Of a stretch of 5,082 bases of DNA, positions 1 through 5,082 are shown in pieces. Position numbers and translations under genes: made by a program. The notes under the pieces are model-generated. The model was not told the DNA's origin and did not search any database. It saw nothing but the letters and a program-made list of their open reading frames with translations. Origin of the DNA: UBA3071 sp965369635 (GTDB lineage Bacteria > Chloroflexota > Anaerolineae > UBA3071); the NCBI GenBank assembly GCA_965369635.1, contig CBDURC010000225.1, positions 1 to 5,082 on the forward strand, given 5' to 3'. Position 1 is the stretch's first letter. Each line of letters opens with the position of its first letter.

Positions 1-409
1 GGGCGGATTGCCGTTGCAGCAGCCGGTGAGCCTGGGCGGGGCAAGCTTTCATCTGCTGCACATCGCGCCTACTGAGCCGCTGAGCAAGCGTTTGCATCTG
101 CTGATGGCGCTGGAAGTGACGCTGGAAGCGGAACTGGCCGAGATTGAGGCGGACGTTCTCTTCGTGGGGCACACTCACATGCTGGGCCTGGGCAAAGTGG
201 GCAAGACGATCATCGTCAATCCGGGCAGCCTGGGCCAGCCGCGCCACGGCACGCCGCGGGGTACCTATGCTGTCTGGCTGGATGGCGAGTTGGCCATCCG
301 TCATCTGCGCTGCGATTTCCGGGCCACACAGCGCAAACTAGCCCACTTGCCCCTCGATCCCGGGCTGGTGCACGAACTGCAAACCATCGTGAAGCGGGGC
401 GGCCTGTAG
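1..409 (+). CDS. Calcineurin-like metallophosphoesterase, C-terminal part (5' end outside the window)
   Basis: This is the C-terminal 135 residues of a metallophosphoesterase of the YfcE/MJ0936-like group, read from base 2 to the TAG at 407-409. The frame is open to the window edge, so the TTG at base 8 is an internal codon and not the start. What I see: an LLH segment at about residues 18-20 of the fragment, where family members carry a metal-binding His (usually followed by Gly; here Ile). Then comes VGHTHM at 55-60, whose two His are the last conserved metal ligands, and VNPGSLGQPR at 72-81, a hallmark of this branch. A C-terminal tail of about 45 residues follows. Known of the family: two-metal phosphodiesterases or phosphatases, soluble and cytoplasmic, with varied and often unknown substrates. 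Full members are around 240 residues, so roughly 100 residues with the first metal motifs are missing here. It converges on the ABC gene and is not part of that operon. The family is confident; the substrate is unknown. Confidence 0.88.
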   Translation, partial: GGLPLQQPVSLGGASFHLLHIAPTEPLSKRLHLLMALEVTLEAELAEIEADVLFVGHTHMLGLGKVGKTIIVNPGSLGQPRHGTPRGTYAVWLDGELAIRHLRCDFRATQRKLAHLPLDPGLVHELQTIVKRGGL

Positions 410-439
410 CATTCGAGATATCGCAGAGGACAACGAAAT

Positions 440-477
440 CGCTGCGGCATGGAGCTTCCAGGCTCAACGCCGCAGCG
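440..477. terminator. Convergent-gene hairpin, probable terminator
   Basis: A perfect 9-bp inverted repeat, CGCTGCGGC at 440-448 and GCCGCAGCG at 469-477, encloses a 20-nt loop. The loop can itself form a 4-bp GAGC/GCTC stem (452-455 with 462-465). It sits in the 95-bp gap between the stop codons of two converging genes. Reading the minus strand, the hairpin is followed by ATTTCGTTGT, which is only moderately U-rich; on the plus strand no T-run follows. It therefore looks best as a terminator for the minus-strand transporter operon and possibly works in both directions. The position and stem are seen; function is inferred. Confidence 0.6.
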
Positions 478-504
478 TGCCTGTCTCCGCTTCTTCCGCC
501 GACT

Positions 505-2268
505 TCACCCATCTCCTGTCGCAGCCAACTCTAGCTGCCGGCGGTAAAGCTGGCTGTAAAGCCCCCCTCGCTGCATCAGTTCGTGATGGTCGCCCACCTC
601 AATGATGCGGCCTTCCTCCAGGGCGATGATCTTGTCGGCGTTGCGGATGGTGCTCAGCCGGTGGGCGATGACCAGCGAGGTTCGACCCTCTAGCACCGAT
701 TCTAGCGCCTGCTGGATCAAATACTCCGCCTCAGCATCCACCGACGAGGTGGCCTCGTCCAGGATGAGGATGCGCGGGTCGGCCAGGATGGCCCGCGCCA
801 GGGACAACCGCTGCTTCTGGCCGCCACTCAGCTTGACGCCACGCTCGCCGATCTCGGTATCGTAGCCTTCGGGCAGTGTTTCGATGAACTCGTGAGCGTA
901 GGCAGCCTTGGTCGCGGCGATGAGTTCATCGTCCGTGGCGTCCGGCTTGCCGTGGAGCAGGTTGTCGCGTACGGTGGTGTTGAAAAGGAAAGTGTCCTGC
1001 AACACCACAGCCACGTGTCTGCGCAGCGACGCCAGGGTGATGTCCCGCAGATCGTGACCGTCCAGGGTGATGCGCCCCTGGATTGGATCGTAGAAGCGGC
1101 TGAGCAGGCGGCCGATGCTGGTCTTTCCCGCGCCGCTGGGGCCGACGAGCGCTACCATCTCGCCTGGCTTCATACTGAAGGCCACGTCTTGCAGTACTTC
1201 GCGCTCCTCTGAGCCTGTCGAAGGGTCCCCTGTGTCATAGCGGAAGGACACATTGTCGAAGGCCACCTCGCCCCGCACGTGGGGCAGTTCCATCGCATCT
1301 GGCGCGTCCACGATGTCTGACGTCACGTCCAGCAGTTCGAAGATGCGCTCGCCGGCAGCGATGGCTTCCTGGAAGATGTTGTCTATCTCGGTCAGCCGGT
1401 TGATAGGCTGGTAGAACGAGGTGATGTAGGAGAGGAAGGCGACCATCGTGCCCAGCGAGAGTTCGCCGCGCACGACCATAGCCGCGCCAAGCCCCAGCAC
1501 AATAGCCGTGCCCAGGGAGGCCACGAAGCGCATGGCGGGGAAGAACGTGGACCAATAGCGGATGCCTGCCACACGCGCTTGGTAGTAGCTCTCGCTCTCG
1601 GCAGCGAAGCGTTGCAGTTCCCGCTCCTCTTGCCCAAAGGCCTGGATGACCCGGATGCCGGACAGGCTGTCCTGCAGCCGGGCGTTGATGTGACCCAGCC
1701 GATCGCGCACGCGGCGGTAGATGGGGCGGATGCGAGTGTTGAAGTAGCGCAGTGCTACGGCCAGCACCGGCACGGGCAGGAGTACAGCGAGGGCCAAGCG
1801 CCAGTCCAGCAGAAAGAGGATGACGGACACGCCCAGCAGCCGCAGTAGGTCTACTGCCGTCAGCGCCGATCCGTGGGTCACGAAGTTCTCCAGGGCGTTG
1901 ACGTCGTTCGTCACGCGGGACATCAATTCGCCGGTGGATGTATGCTCGAAGAAAGAGAGCGACAGCCGTTGTAGGTAGGCGTAGAGGCGCACGCGCAGAT
2001 CGAAGATGAATCGCTGGCCCAGCGCATGGCGGATGTACAGATCGCCAGCGTTGGCCAGTTGCTGTAGCGCGTACACGCCCACCAGGGATGCGACGAGCAG
2101 GCCCAAGCGAGTCAGGTCGCGGCCACCGATGACTTCATCCACGATCACTTTCTGGAACAGCGGCGGTATCAGCCCTAATCCTGTTAGACCCAGGAGCAAG
2201 ATAGCGCTGATCAGCAAGGTCTTCCAGTAGGGGGTGAGGAAACCAAACAGCCGTTTCAATACTTGCAT
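505..2268 (-). CDS. ABC exporter half-transporter, fused permease and ATPase (587 aa)
   Basis: A complete type IV (MsbA/BmrA-like) exporter that should act as a homodimer in the cytoplasmic membrane, pumping a substrate outward with ATP. The N-terminal transmembrane domain has about six helices (roughly 15-40, 55-75, 132-154, 158-175, 248-268, 273-295). The nucleotide-binding domain starts near 333 and is intact: A-loop Tyr344, Walker A GPSGAGKTS 376-384, Q-loop Gln424, X-loop GERG 474-477, signature LSGGQ 480-484, Walker B LILDE 501-505 with catalytic Glu505, D-loop SSVD 508-511 and switch His536. I chose the ATG at 2268 because GGAGGAGA lies 5 nt before it and the family N-terminus begins there; the frame stays open far upstream but that stretch overlaps the MFS gene out of frame. 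It is the last operon gene, 32 nt after the MFS gene. Oddity: residues 348-354 (DPSTGSE) are encoded by a short dispersed-repeat word, making the loop after the A-loop unusually long. The substrate (drug, lipid or peptide) cannot be told. Confidence 0.95.
   Translation of the reverse strand: MQVLKRLFGFLTPYWKTLLISAILLLGLTGLGLIPPLFQKVIVDEVIGGRDLTRLGLLVASLVGVYALQQLANAGDLYIRHALGQRFIFDLRVRLYAYLQRLSLSFFEHTSTGELMSRVTNDVNALENFVTHGSALTAVDLLRLLGVSVILFLLDWRLALAVLLPVPVLAVALRYFNTRIRPIYRRVRDRLGHINARLQDSLSGIRVIQAFGQEERELQRFAAESESYYQARVAGIRYWSTFFPAMRFVASLGTAIVLGLGAAMVVRGELSLGTMVAFLSYITSFYQPINRLTEIDNIFQEAIAAGERIFELLDVTSDIVDAPDAMELPHVRGEVAFDNVSFRYDTGDPSTGSEEREVLQDVAFSMKPGEMVALVGPSGAGKTSIGRLLSRFYDPIQGRITLDGHDLRDITLASLRRHVAVVLQDTFLFNTTVRDNLLHGKPDATDDELIAATKAAYAHEFIETLPEGYDTEIGERGVKLSGGQKQRLSLARAILADPRILILDEATSSVDAEAEYLIQQALESVLEGRTSLVIAHRLSTIRNADKIIALEEGRIIEVGDHHELMQRGGLYSQLYRRQLELAATGDG
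1209..1225 (-). repeat. Short dispersed-repeat word CCCTTCGACAGGCTCAG inside the ABC gene
   Basis: On the minus strand this 17-mer is an imperfect palindrome (about 10 of 17 positions match its own reverse complement). I recognise it from memory as a very frequent short repeat in many environmental bacterial genomes, where it also lies inside genes and yields peptides such as PFDRLR or DPSTGS according to frame. Here it is read as DPSTGSE, residues 348-354 of the ABC transporter. About 13 residues separate A-loop Tyr344 from Val358-Leu359, where I would expect about 6, so the excess of about 7 residues fits an in-frame insertion of about 21 bp. I see no second copy in this window. Confidence 0.6.
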
Positions 2269-2273
2269 AGTTA

Positions 2274-2281
2274 TCTCCTCC
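2274..2281 (-). promoter_or_regulatory. Strong Shine-Dalgarno site of the ABC exporter gene
   Basis: The minus strand reads GGAGGAGA, then TAACT, then ATG at 2268. This is close to the ideal anti-16S match (core GGAGG with 8 nt to the start). It decides the start of the exporter against the much longer open frame that continues upstream to about 3300. It lies in the 32-nt gap after the MFS stop codon, so the exporter can be translated independently of the gene before it. Confidence 0.85.
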
Positions 2282-2300
2282 AGGCTGGTCTGATGAGCGA

Positions 2301-3509
2301 CTAATCCGCCCGTTTCTCTGCCAGCAGGCTGGTGCCGAGCAAGCCCAGCGACAGGCAGGCGAATGCCGTCACCCCGAAGGTCGGACGGATGCCCAGGGCA
2401 TTGGCCAGCATGCCGCTCAGCCAGGGGCCGCCGAACATGCCGATGGCGTAGACCGCCTGGTGCAACCCCGTGGCCATCGTGCGTTCGCCGTCGCCTACGT
2501 GCTGAATGCTCATGCCCATCAGCAGCGGGTAGCCAATCCCCTGGCCCAGCCCGATGCAGAACTGGGCGACGAAGATCAATGGCAGTGAGCGGGCCAGCGC
2601 CGCCCCTCCGATCCCCGCGAACAGCAGCAGGAAGCTGAGGTAGACCAGTCGCCGAGCGCCCACGCGGCGAACGATGGCCGTCGCCACCAGGTTGCCCAGC
2701 GTGACCACGCCCATGTTCATGCTCACGAGCAGGCTGAGTGCGACATCCGTTGCCCCCAGTTGCCTGGCCAGCACGGGCAGAAAGCCGAAGGTGGCTGTCC
2801 AGTTGGCATACTGGCCGACGCCATTGAGCAGAGCGGGTAGCAGCACGTCCCGCCGGACGATCAGGGTGCGGATACTCCGCGCCGAAGGCCGCTGCGGCGG
2901 GCGACGGTCTTCCCTGGCGGGCAACACGATCAAAATGGCCAGGACGGCGGTGCCCGCGGCCAGGAAGAAGGCCAGGGGGTAGCCCCCCATGTCGTTCAGC
3001 GAACCCGTCACGCTCGTGGCCAGGGCACGCGCTGCTGAGGCGACGAGCGTGAGTATGGCGCTGGCTCTGACCGCCTGGTCTGACGGAAACAGGGTGCTGA
3101 ACACGGCGATCAGCGGCACCCAGGTGCCGGCGGCAAGCCCAGTGACGGCCCGCCCAACGATCAGGCCGTTCACGTTGGCCGCCGTGCCCATGATTACCGC
3201 CCCCAACGCGGCCAGAGCAAGGCCGACGATGATGAACGGTTTGCGCCAACCTAGCCAATCGGCGGCGATGCCCAGCGGCAGCCGGATGATCGCCTGCCAA
3301 AGGCCGTACATGGAGAGGACGATGCCCACCAGCGCCAGATTGTCACTCCTGCTCTGAGCGTACACCGGCAGCGTGGGTATGTACAGGTAGAGCGACGCCC
3401 AGTACAGAAAGGCGGCTGCCGCGTACAGACCGATCATGAACCGTCGGCGGCCGATCTTGGCAGCAGGCGAAGGGGCAGCGCCTACCGTTGGGGTCTTCTT
3501 CACCTTCAA
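2301..3509 (-). CDS. Major facilitator superfamily (MFS) transporter (402 aa)
   Basis: A 12-helix-sized MFS permease of the cytoplasmic membrane, most like drug or metabolite efflux proteins. After a basic, Pro/Ala-rich N-terminus (1-23), the first helix runs about 24-45. MFS motif A is clear at 80-90 (GIAADWLGWRK, with Asp84 and Arg89), in the loop between helices 2 and 3. Helix 4 carries an Arg/Gly motif-B-like segment at 118-130. The charged central loop (about 198-220, rich in Arg and Pro) divides the two six-helix halves. A Gly-rich segment at 320-331 and 355-366 (ending GGPW) lies in the second half. MFS exporters of this size normally use the proton gradient. The start is uncertain: a TTG at 3509 overlaps the stop of the iron-sulfur gene as TTGA, but a GTG two codons later (3503) has an AGG spaced about 7 nt before it and may be the true start (400 aa). 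Either way translation is likely coupled to the preceding gene. Substrate unknown. Confidence 0.92.
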   Translation of the reverse strand: MKVKKTPTVGAAPSPAAKIGRRRFMIGLYAAAAFLYWASLYLYIPTLPVYAQSRSDNLALVGIVLSMYGLWQAIIRLPLGIAADWLGWRKPFIIVGLALAALGAVIMGTAANVNGLIVGRAVTGLAAGTWVPLIAVFSTLFPSDQAVRASAILTLVASAARALATSVTGSLNDMGGYPLAFFLAAGTAVLAILIVLPAREDRRPPQRPSARSIRTLIVRRDVLLPALLNGVGQYANWTATFGFLPVLARQLGATDVALSLLVSMNMGVVTLGNLVATAIVRRVGARRLVYLSFLLLFAGIGGAALARSLPLIFVAQFCIGLGQGIGYPLLMGMSIQHVGDGERTMATGLHQAVYAIGMFGGPWLSGMLANALGIRPTFGVTAFACLSLGLLGTSLLAEKRAD

Positions 3510-4456
3510 ACCTGACTAATGCTGGCTGCGCTGGCCATCAGTTCCTGGATCTCCAGCGGTTCGCTCTTGCTAGGGTCGCGGACGAGCGAGAGTGCTCCCT
3601 CCTCGCACTTGGAGACGCACACGCCGCAGCCCATGCAGAGCGTGGCATCCACGGCGGCAGTGCCGTTGCTCACCGAAATCGCCTCAAACTGACAGAACTC
3701 GCTGCAAGTACCGCAGCCAATGCACCAGGCTGCATCTACCTGGCTGATGTAGCCGGAGGAGGCCAGCATGGGCGTGCCATGCTGCCAGGCCTGCATCGCT
3801 CCGCAGCAGCAAGCGCAACAGTTGCAGATGGCGTAGAAGCGGCCCAGCATGGCGTCTTTGAAGAAGGCGTGGGACACGTGACCTCGTTCCTGCTCGGCCC
3901 GCAGGATCTCCACGGCTTCTTCCTGCGTGATCCAGCGGGAACGGCGCGGGTGATGCTCGGCGATGAAACTGGCGAAGGGCTCGCCGATGATCAGGCAGAC
4001 GTCCAGCGGCTGGCAAGGATTGGGACGCGAGGAGCGGCAGGGGCACTCCAGCACGGCGATGTGGTCGGGGTTGCGCAGCACTATGTCGCGGGCACGGGTG
4101 TAGGGGATCACCTGCTCCAGGTCGGTGAGGGTGATCTCCTGCTGGACGGTGACCAGCCGCTTGGCCGCCTCCAGGGGCACGACCTTGCCGTGGTAGGTGT
4201 CGGCGAAGGTGACCCTGTCGGGGCTTGGGCCATCGGCCGGGGGCGGGAACAGCGGCGATAGCCTGCGCACCAGGGGCCAAAAGGCGCGGGCCAGCGGATG
4301 CTCTCCAGCCCCGATGCCGATGTAGAGGTAGGGCCAGCGAAGGTACACCTGTCCGTGCAGCCAGTCGAAGAATGAAAAGCCTGGCGTGCGGTGTGCCTCG
4401 CGGGTGAAGGCGCGCGTGGAGGATCGTGGCCAGTGAGGCCAGCGCTTGCGTTTCAT
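3506..4456 (-). CDS. Cysteine-rich iron-sulfur protein with two C-terminal [4Fe-4S] ferredoxin motifs (316 aa)
   Basis: Probably a redox or electron-transfer protein; no specific reaction can be assigned. All 18 cysteines lie in four groups (numbering from the ATG): a CxCR...C...C group at C138, C140, C148 and C154; a dense CNCCACCC stretch at 211-218 (six Cys); and two ferredoxin motifs CxxCxxCxxxC at 245-255 and 274-284, each able to hold a [4Fe-4S] cluster. Both motifs lack the usual Pro after the last Cys. A helical segment (about 176-195, EEAVEILRAEQERG) joins the first two groups. The N-terminal 40 residues are basic and then aromatic-rich (FFDWLHG..YLRWPYLYIGIG), but I see no clear signal peptide. 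I chose the ATG at 4456 because AAAGGGG lies 6 nt before it; a GTG at 4474 overlapping the previous stop as GTGA would add six residues. From memory, uncharacterised proteins with this CxCR-CNCCxCCC-ferredoxin order occur in anaerobic bacteria and archaea. It overlaps the MFS gene by 4 nt. Confidence 0.88.
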   Translation of the reverse strand: MKRKRWPHWPRSSTRAFTREAHRTPGFSFFDWLHGQVYLRWPYLYIGIGAGEHPLARAFWPLVRRLSPLFPPPADGPSPDRVTFADTYHGKVVPLEAAKRLVTVQQEITLTDLEQVIPYTRARDIVLRNPDHIAVLECPCRSSRPNPCQPLDVCLIIGEPFASFIAEHHPRRSRWITQEEAVEILRAEQERGHVSHAFFKDAMLGRFYAICNCCACCCGAMQAWQHGTPMLASSGYISQVDAAWCIGCGTCSEFCQFEAISVSNGTAAVDATLCMGCGVCVSKCEEGALSLVRDPSKSEPLEIQELMASAASISQV

Positions 4457-4462
4457 CCTTTG

Positions 4463-4471
4463 CCCCTTTCT
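4463..4471 (-). promoter_or_regulatory. Shine-Dalgarno site deciding the start of the iron-sulfur gene
   Basis: The minus strand reads AGAAAGGGG, then CAAAGG, then ATG at 4456. No comparable site precedes the alternative GTG at 4474 (it is preceded by CGCCAAGCGCTT). This favours the ATG, leaving a 14-nt gap after the upstream stop codon rather than a GTGA overlap. Confidence 0.6.
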
Positions 4472-4752
4472 CACAAGCGCTTGGCGATCTCGCGCTCGTA
4501 CTCTGGGAAGTAGCGGCCGATCACCGTGAGATTGAAGGAGCGCAGAATCGATCCTTTGGATTCCCGTTCCAAGAGGAAGCGAAAGGACTCGCTCACCAAA
4601 GCTTCGGGGGTGGCCTTGCCGCCGGCGAGCCTCTCGTAGTCGGCTTTCCGCAGGGTCACCCGATGGTGGGTCTCGCTCCTTCTTTCTCTCACAGTGACCT
4701 CGAACTCGTAGCGGTCATTGTGTTCCGATGTCTTGACCTCAATGTTGGCCAT
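4471..4752 (-). CDS. Small conserved-looking protein of unknown function (93 aa)
   Basis: I do not recognise a named family. The protein is charged and soluble-looking, with no signal peptide, membrane segment or cysteine. Residues 1-35 alternate in a way that suggests beta-strands (IEVKT, YEFEVTV, HHRVTL). Residues 36-63 look helical (ADYERLAGG, PEALVSESFRFLLERE). The tail 67-90 (GSILRSFNLTVIGRYFPEYE) has the compact aromatic pattern of a conserved C-terminal motif, and I have a vague memory of similar small hypothetical proteins ending in this pattern in bacteria and archaea. The ATG at 4752 is preceded by AGGTGGGGTGA, a plausible ribosome site. It is the first gene of the operon, 14 nt before the iron-sulfur gene, so it may be a partner or accessory of that protein; this is inference only. 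Coding is supported by its start, site and tight spacing. Confidence 0.8.
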   Translation of the reverse strand: MANIEVKTSEHNDRYEFEVTVRERRSETHHRVTLRKADYERLAGGKATPEALVSESFRFLLERESKGSILRSFNLTVIGRYFPEYEREIAKRL

Positions 4753-4887
4753 GGTTCACCCCACCTTTCTCATATCTCACTACCGGACGGTTTCTGAACG
4801 CGAATGCCACGAATGGACAGATTCCACAGATTGCACTGAGGTTTGCAGAAAGCATTCGTGACTCCTCTGAATAGACCCAAGATTGTC

Positions 4888-4942
4888 AGCGGATTGAGCT
4901 GATTCTGTTCCATTCTTATCCGCTTCATCCGCTCGATCCGCT
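4888..4942. repeat. Imperfect inverted repeat / hairpin in the operon leader
   Basis: The sequence at 4888-4903 (AGCGGATTGAGCTGAT) matches the reverse complement of 4927-4942 at 14 of 16 positions, and that of 4918-4933 at 13 of 16, so two alternative stems with loops of 23 or 14 nt are possible. It arises from oppositely oriented copies of the AGCGGAT word. It lies within the predicted 5' untranslated leader of the transporter operon, about 140-185 nt before the first start codon. No T-run follows it on the minus strand, so I do not call it a terminator. Confidence 0.5.
4916..4942. repeat. Three tandem 9-bp units (NNATCCGCT)
   Basis: The plus strand shows TTATCCGCT, TCATCCGCT and CGATCCGCT in direct succession, identical in seven of nine positions. 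On the minus strand the units read AGCGGATNN. This is the most regular part of the intergenic repeat mosaic and forms one arm of the hairpin at 4888-4942. Three units are too few and too short for a CRISPR array. They could be protein-binding iterons, but nothing else in the window supports an origin of replication. Confidence 0.75.
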
Positions 4943-5045
4943 GATGGCTTTTGGCCTTTCTTCACTAGAGTCATCCGTGACATTCGCATATTCGTGCTGT
5001 TAGTGATGAAGATCCAGGCGTTCGGCAAGAAGCGTTCAGTACTGG

Positions 5046-5074
5046 ATTATACCAGGGCGATGCCAACAGCGCAA
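5046..5074 (-). promoter_or_regulatory. Sigma-70-type extended -10 promoter of the transporter operon
   Basis: On the minus strand TATAAT (5046-5051) matches the -10 consensus perfectly and is preceded by TGG, the extended -10 form. Exactly 17 bp upstream lies TTGCGC (5069-5074), matching the first three bases of the -35 consensus. Transcription would start near 5039 and run into the small protein, iron-sulfur, MFS and ABC genes, with a leader of about 285 nt. It is the best promoter-like sequence I find on that strand upstream of the operon. The window ends 8 bp beyond it, so upstream operators cannot be judged. Confidence 0.6.
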
Positions 5075-5082
5075 CAACAGCC

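Larger units (their letters stand above)
4797..4998. repeat. Intergenic mosaic of 9-nt-period word repeats
   Basis: The leader upstream of the operon is made of short words repeated every 9 nt: CGAATG at 4801 and 4810; ACAGATT at 4817 and 4826; three tandem units ending ATCCGCT at 4916-4942; and ATCCGTG, ATTCGCA and ATTCGTG words at 4972-4996. An AGCGGAT-TG-AGCTGAT copy at 4888-4903 is inverted relative to the 4916-4942 array. I remember the same sorts of words (ATTCGTGGCATTCG, ACAGATTCCACAGATT, AGCGGATGAAGCGGAT) from intergenic regions of many environmental bacterial genomes; they have no function I know of. An 82-codon open frame crosses it on the minus strand but only mirrors the repeats. 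The 330-base stretch 4753-5082 holds this mosaic plus the promoter and no supported gene. Confidence 0.65.

Noticed and set aside
8..409. Complete 133-residue phosphoesterase starting at the TTG at base 8
   Set aside because: The frame is open to the window edge and the first metal-binding motifs of the family are missing, so the gene begins outside the window.
2269..3300. Upstream extension of the ABC transporter frame by 344 codons
   Set aside because: The extension overlaps the MFS gene in another frame, has a Gly/Arg/Pro-rich nonsense composition and is made redundant by a strong ribosome site and normal family start at 2268.
3488..4261. 257-codon plus-strand open frame opposite the iron-sulfur gene
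   Set aside because: It is antisense to a clearly coding cysteine-motif gene, has low-complexity Ala/Gly/His composition and resembles no protein; long antisense frames are common in GC-rich DNA.
3684..4280. 198-codon minus-strand open frame overlapping the iron-sulfur gene
   Set aside because: It is a shifted frame of the same gene, rich in Pro, Arg, Ala and His, without recognisable motifs.
4765..4797. A second promoter close to the small gene (GATATG-like -10 near 4772)
   Set aside because: The -10 match is weak and no acceptable -35 lies at the right spacing; the site at 5046-5074 is far better.
4916..4942. CRISPR array or replication-origin iterons
   Set aside because: Units are 9 bp with no spacers, only three are present, and no cas, replication-initiator or AT-rich unwinding region is near.
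4780..5028. 82-codon minus-strand open frame in the operon leader
   Set aside because: It starts at a TTG, and its product (ADRADEADK, SVQSVESVHSWHS) simply reads out the 9-nt word repeats; no ribosome site or domain supports it.

Overview
This is a GC-rich bacterial window (roughly 60% GC by eye) with tightly packed genes. The organism cannot be fixed from the sequence. Two families of short dispersed repeat words (one inside a gene, one in the right-hand intergenic region) resemble words I remember from Chloroflexota (Anaerolineae-like) and other environmental genomes, so a Chloroflexota-type origin is a guess, not a demonstration.

Layout. The left edge (1-409, plus strand) is the C-terminal part of a calcineurin-like metallophosphoesterase whose N-terminus lies outside the window. 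It converges on a minus-strand cluster. The 95-bp gap between them holds a 9-bp-stem hairpin (440-477) that probably terminates transcription for one or both sides.

The rest is one minus-strand operon, read from right to left: a 93-residue protein I do not recognise (4471-4752); a cysteine-rich iron-sulfur protein with two C-terminal [4Fe-4S] ferredoxin motifs and extra cysteine clusters (3506-4456); an MFS transporter (2301-3509); and a half-size ABC exporter (505-2268). The spacings are +14 nt, a 4-nt TTGA overlap and +32 nt, which strongly suggests a single transcript. A good extended -10 promoter (TATAAT preceded by TGG, with a TTG-type -35 box 17 bp upstream) sits at the extreme right edge (5046-5074) facing this operon. 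It would give a leader of about 285 nt.

The leader (4753-5039) is not an obvious gene. It is built from several short words repeating with a 9-nt period (CGAATG, ACAGATT, AGCGGAT, ATTCG/ATCCG types), some inverted so that they can fold into a hairpin. A second short repeat word, CCCTTCGACAGGCTCAG, lies in frame inside the ABC transporter and appears to have lengthened a loop of its nucleotide-binding domain.

How the genes work together is inference only. Two membrane transporters of different energy type (proton-coupled MFS and ATP-driven ABC), cotranscribed with a redox iron-sulfur protein and a small unknown protein, could form an export or resistance unit with a redox component. No substrate can be read from the sequence. 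I found no RNA gene, CRISPR array, insertion sequence or phage gene.
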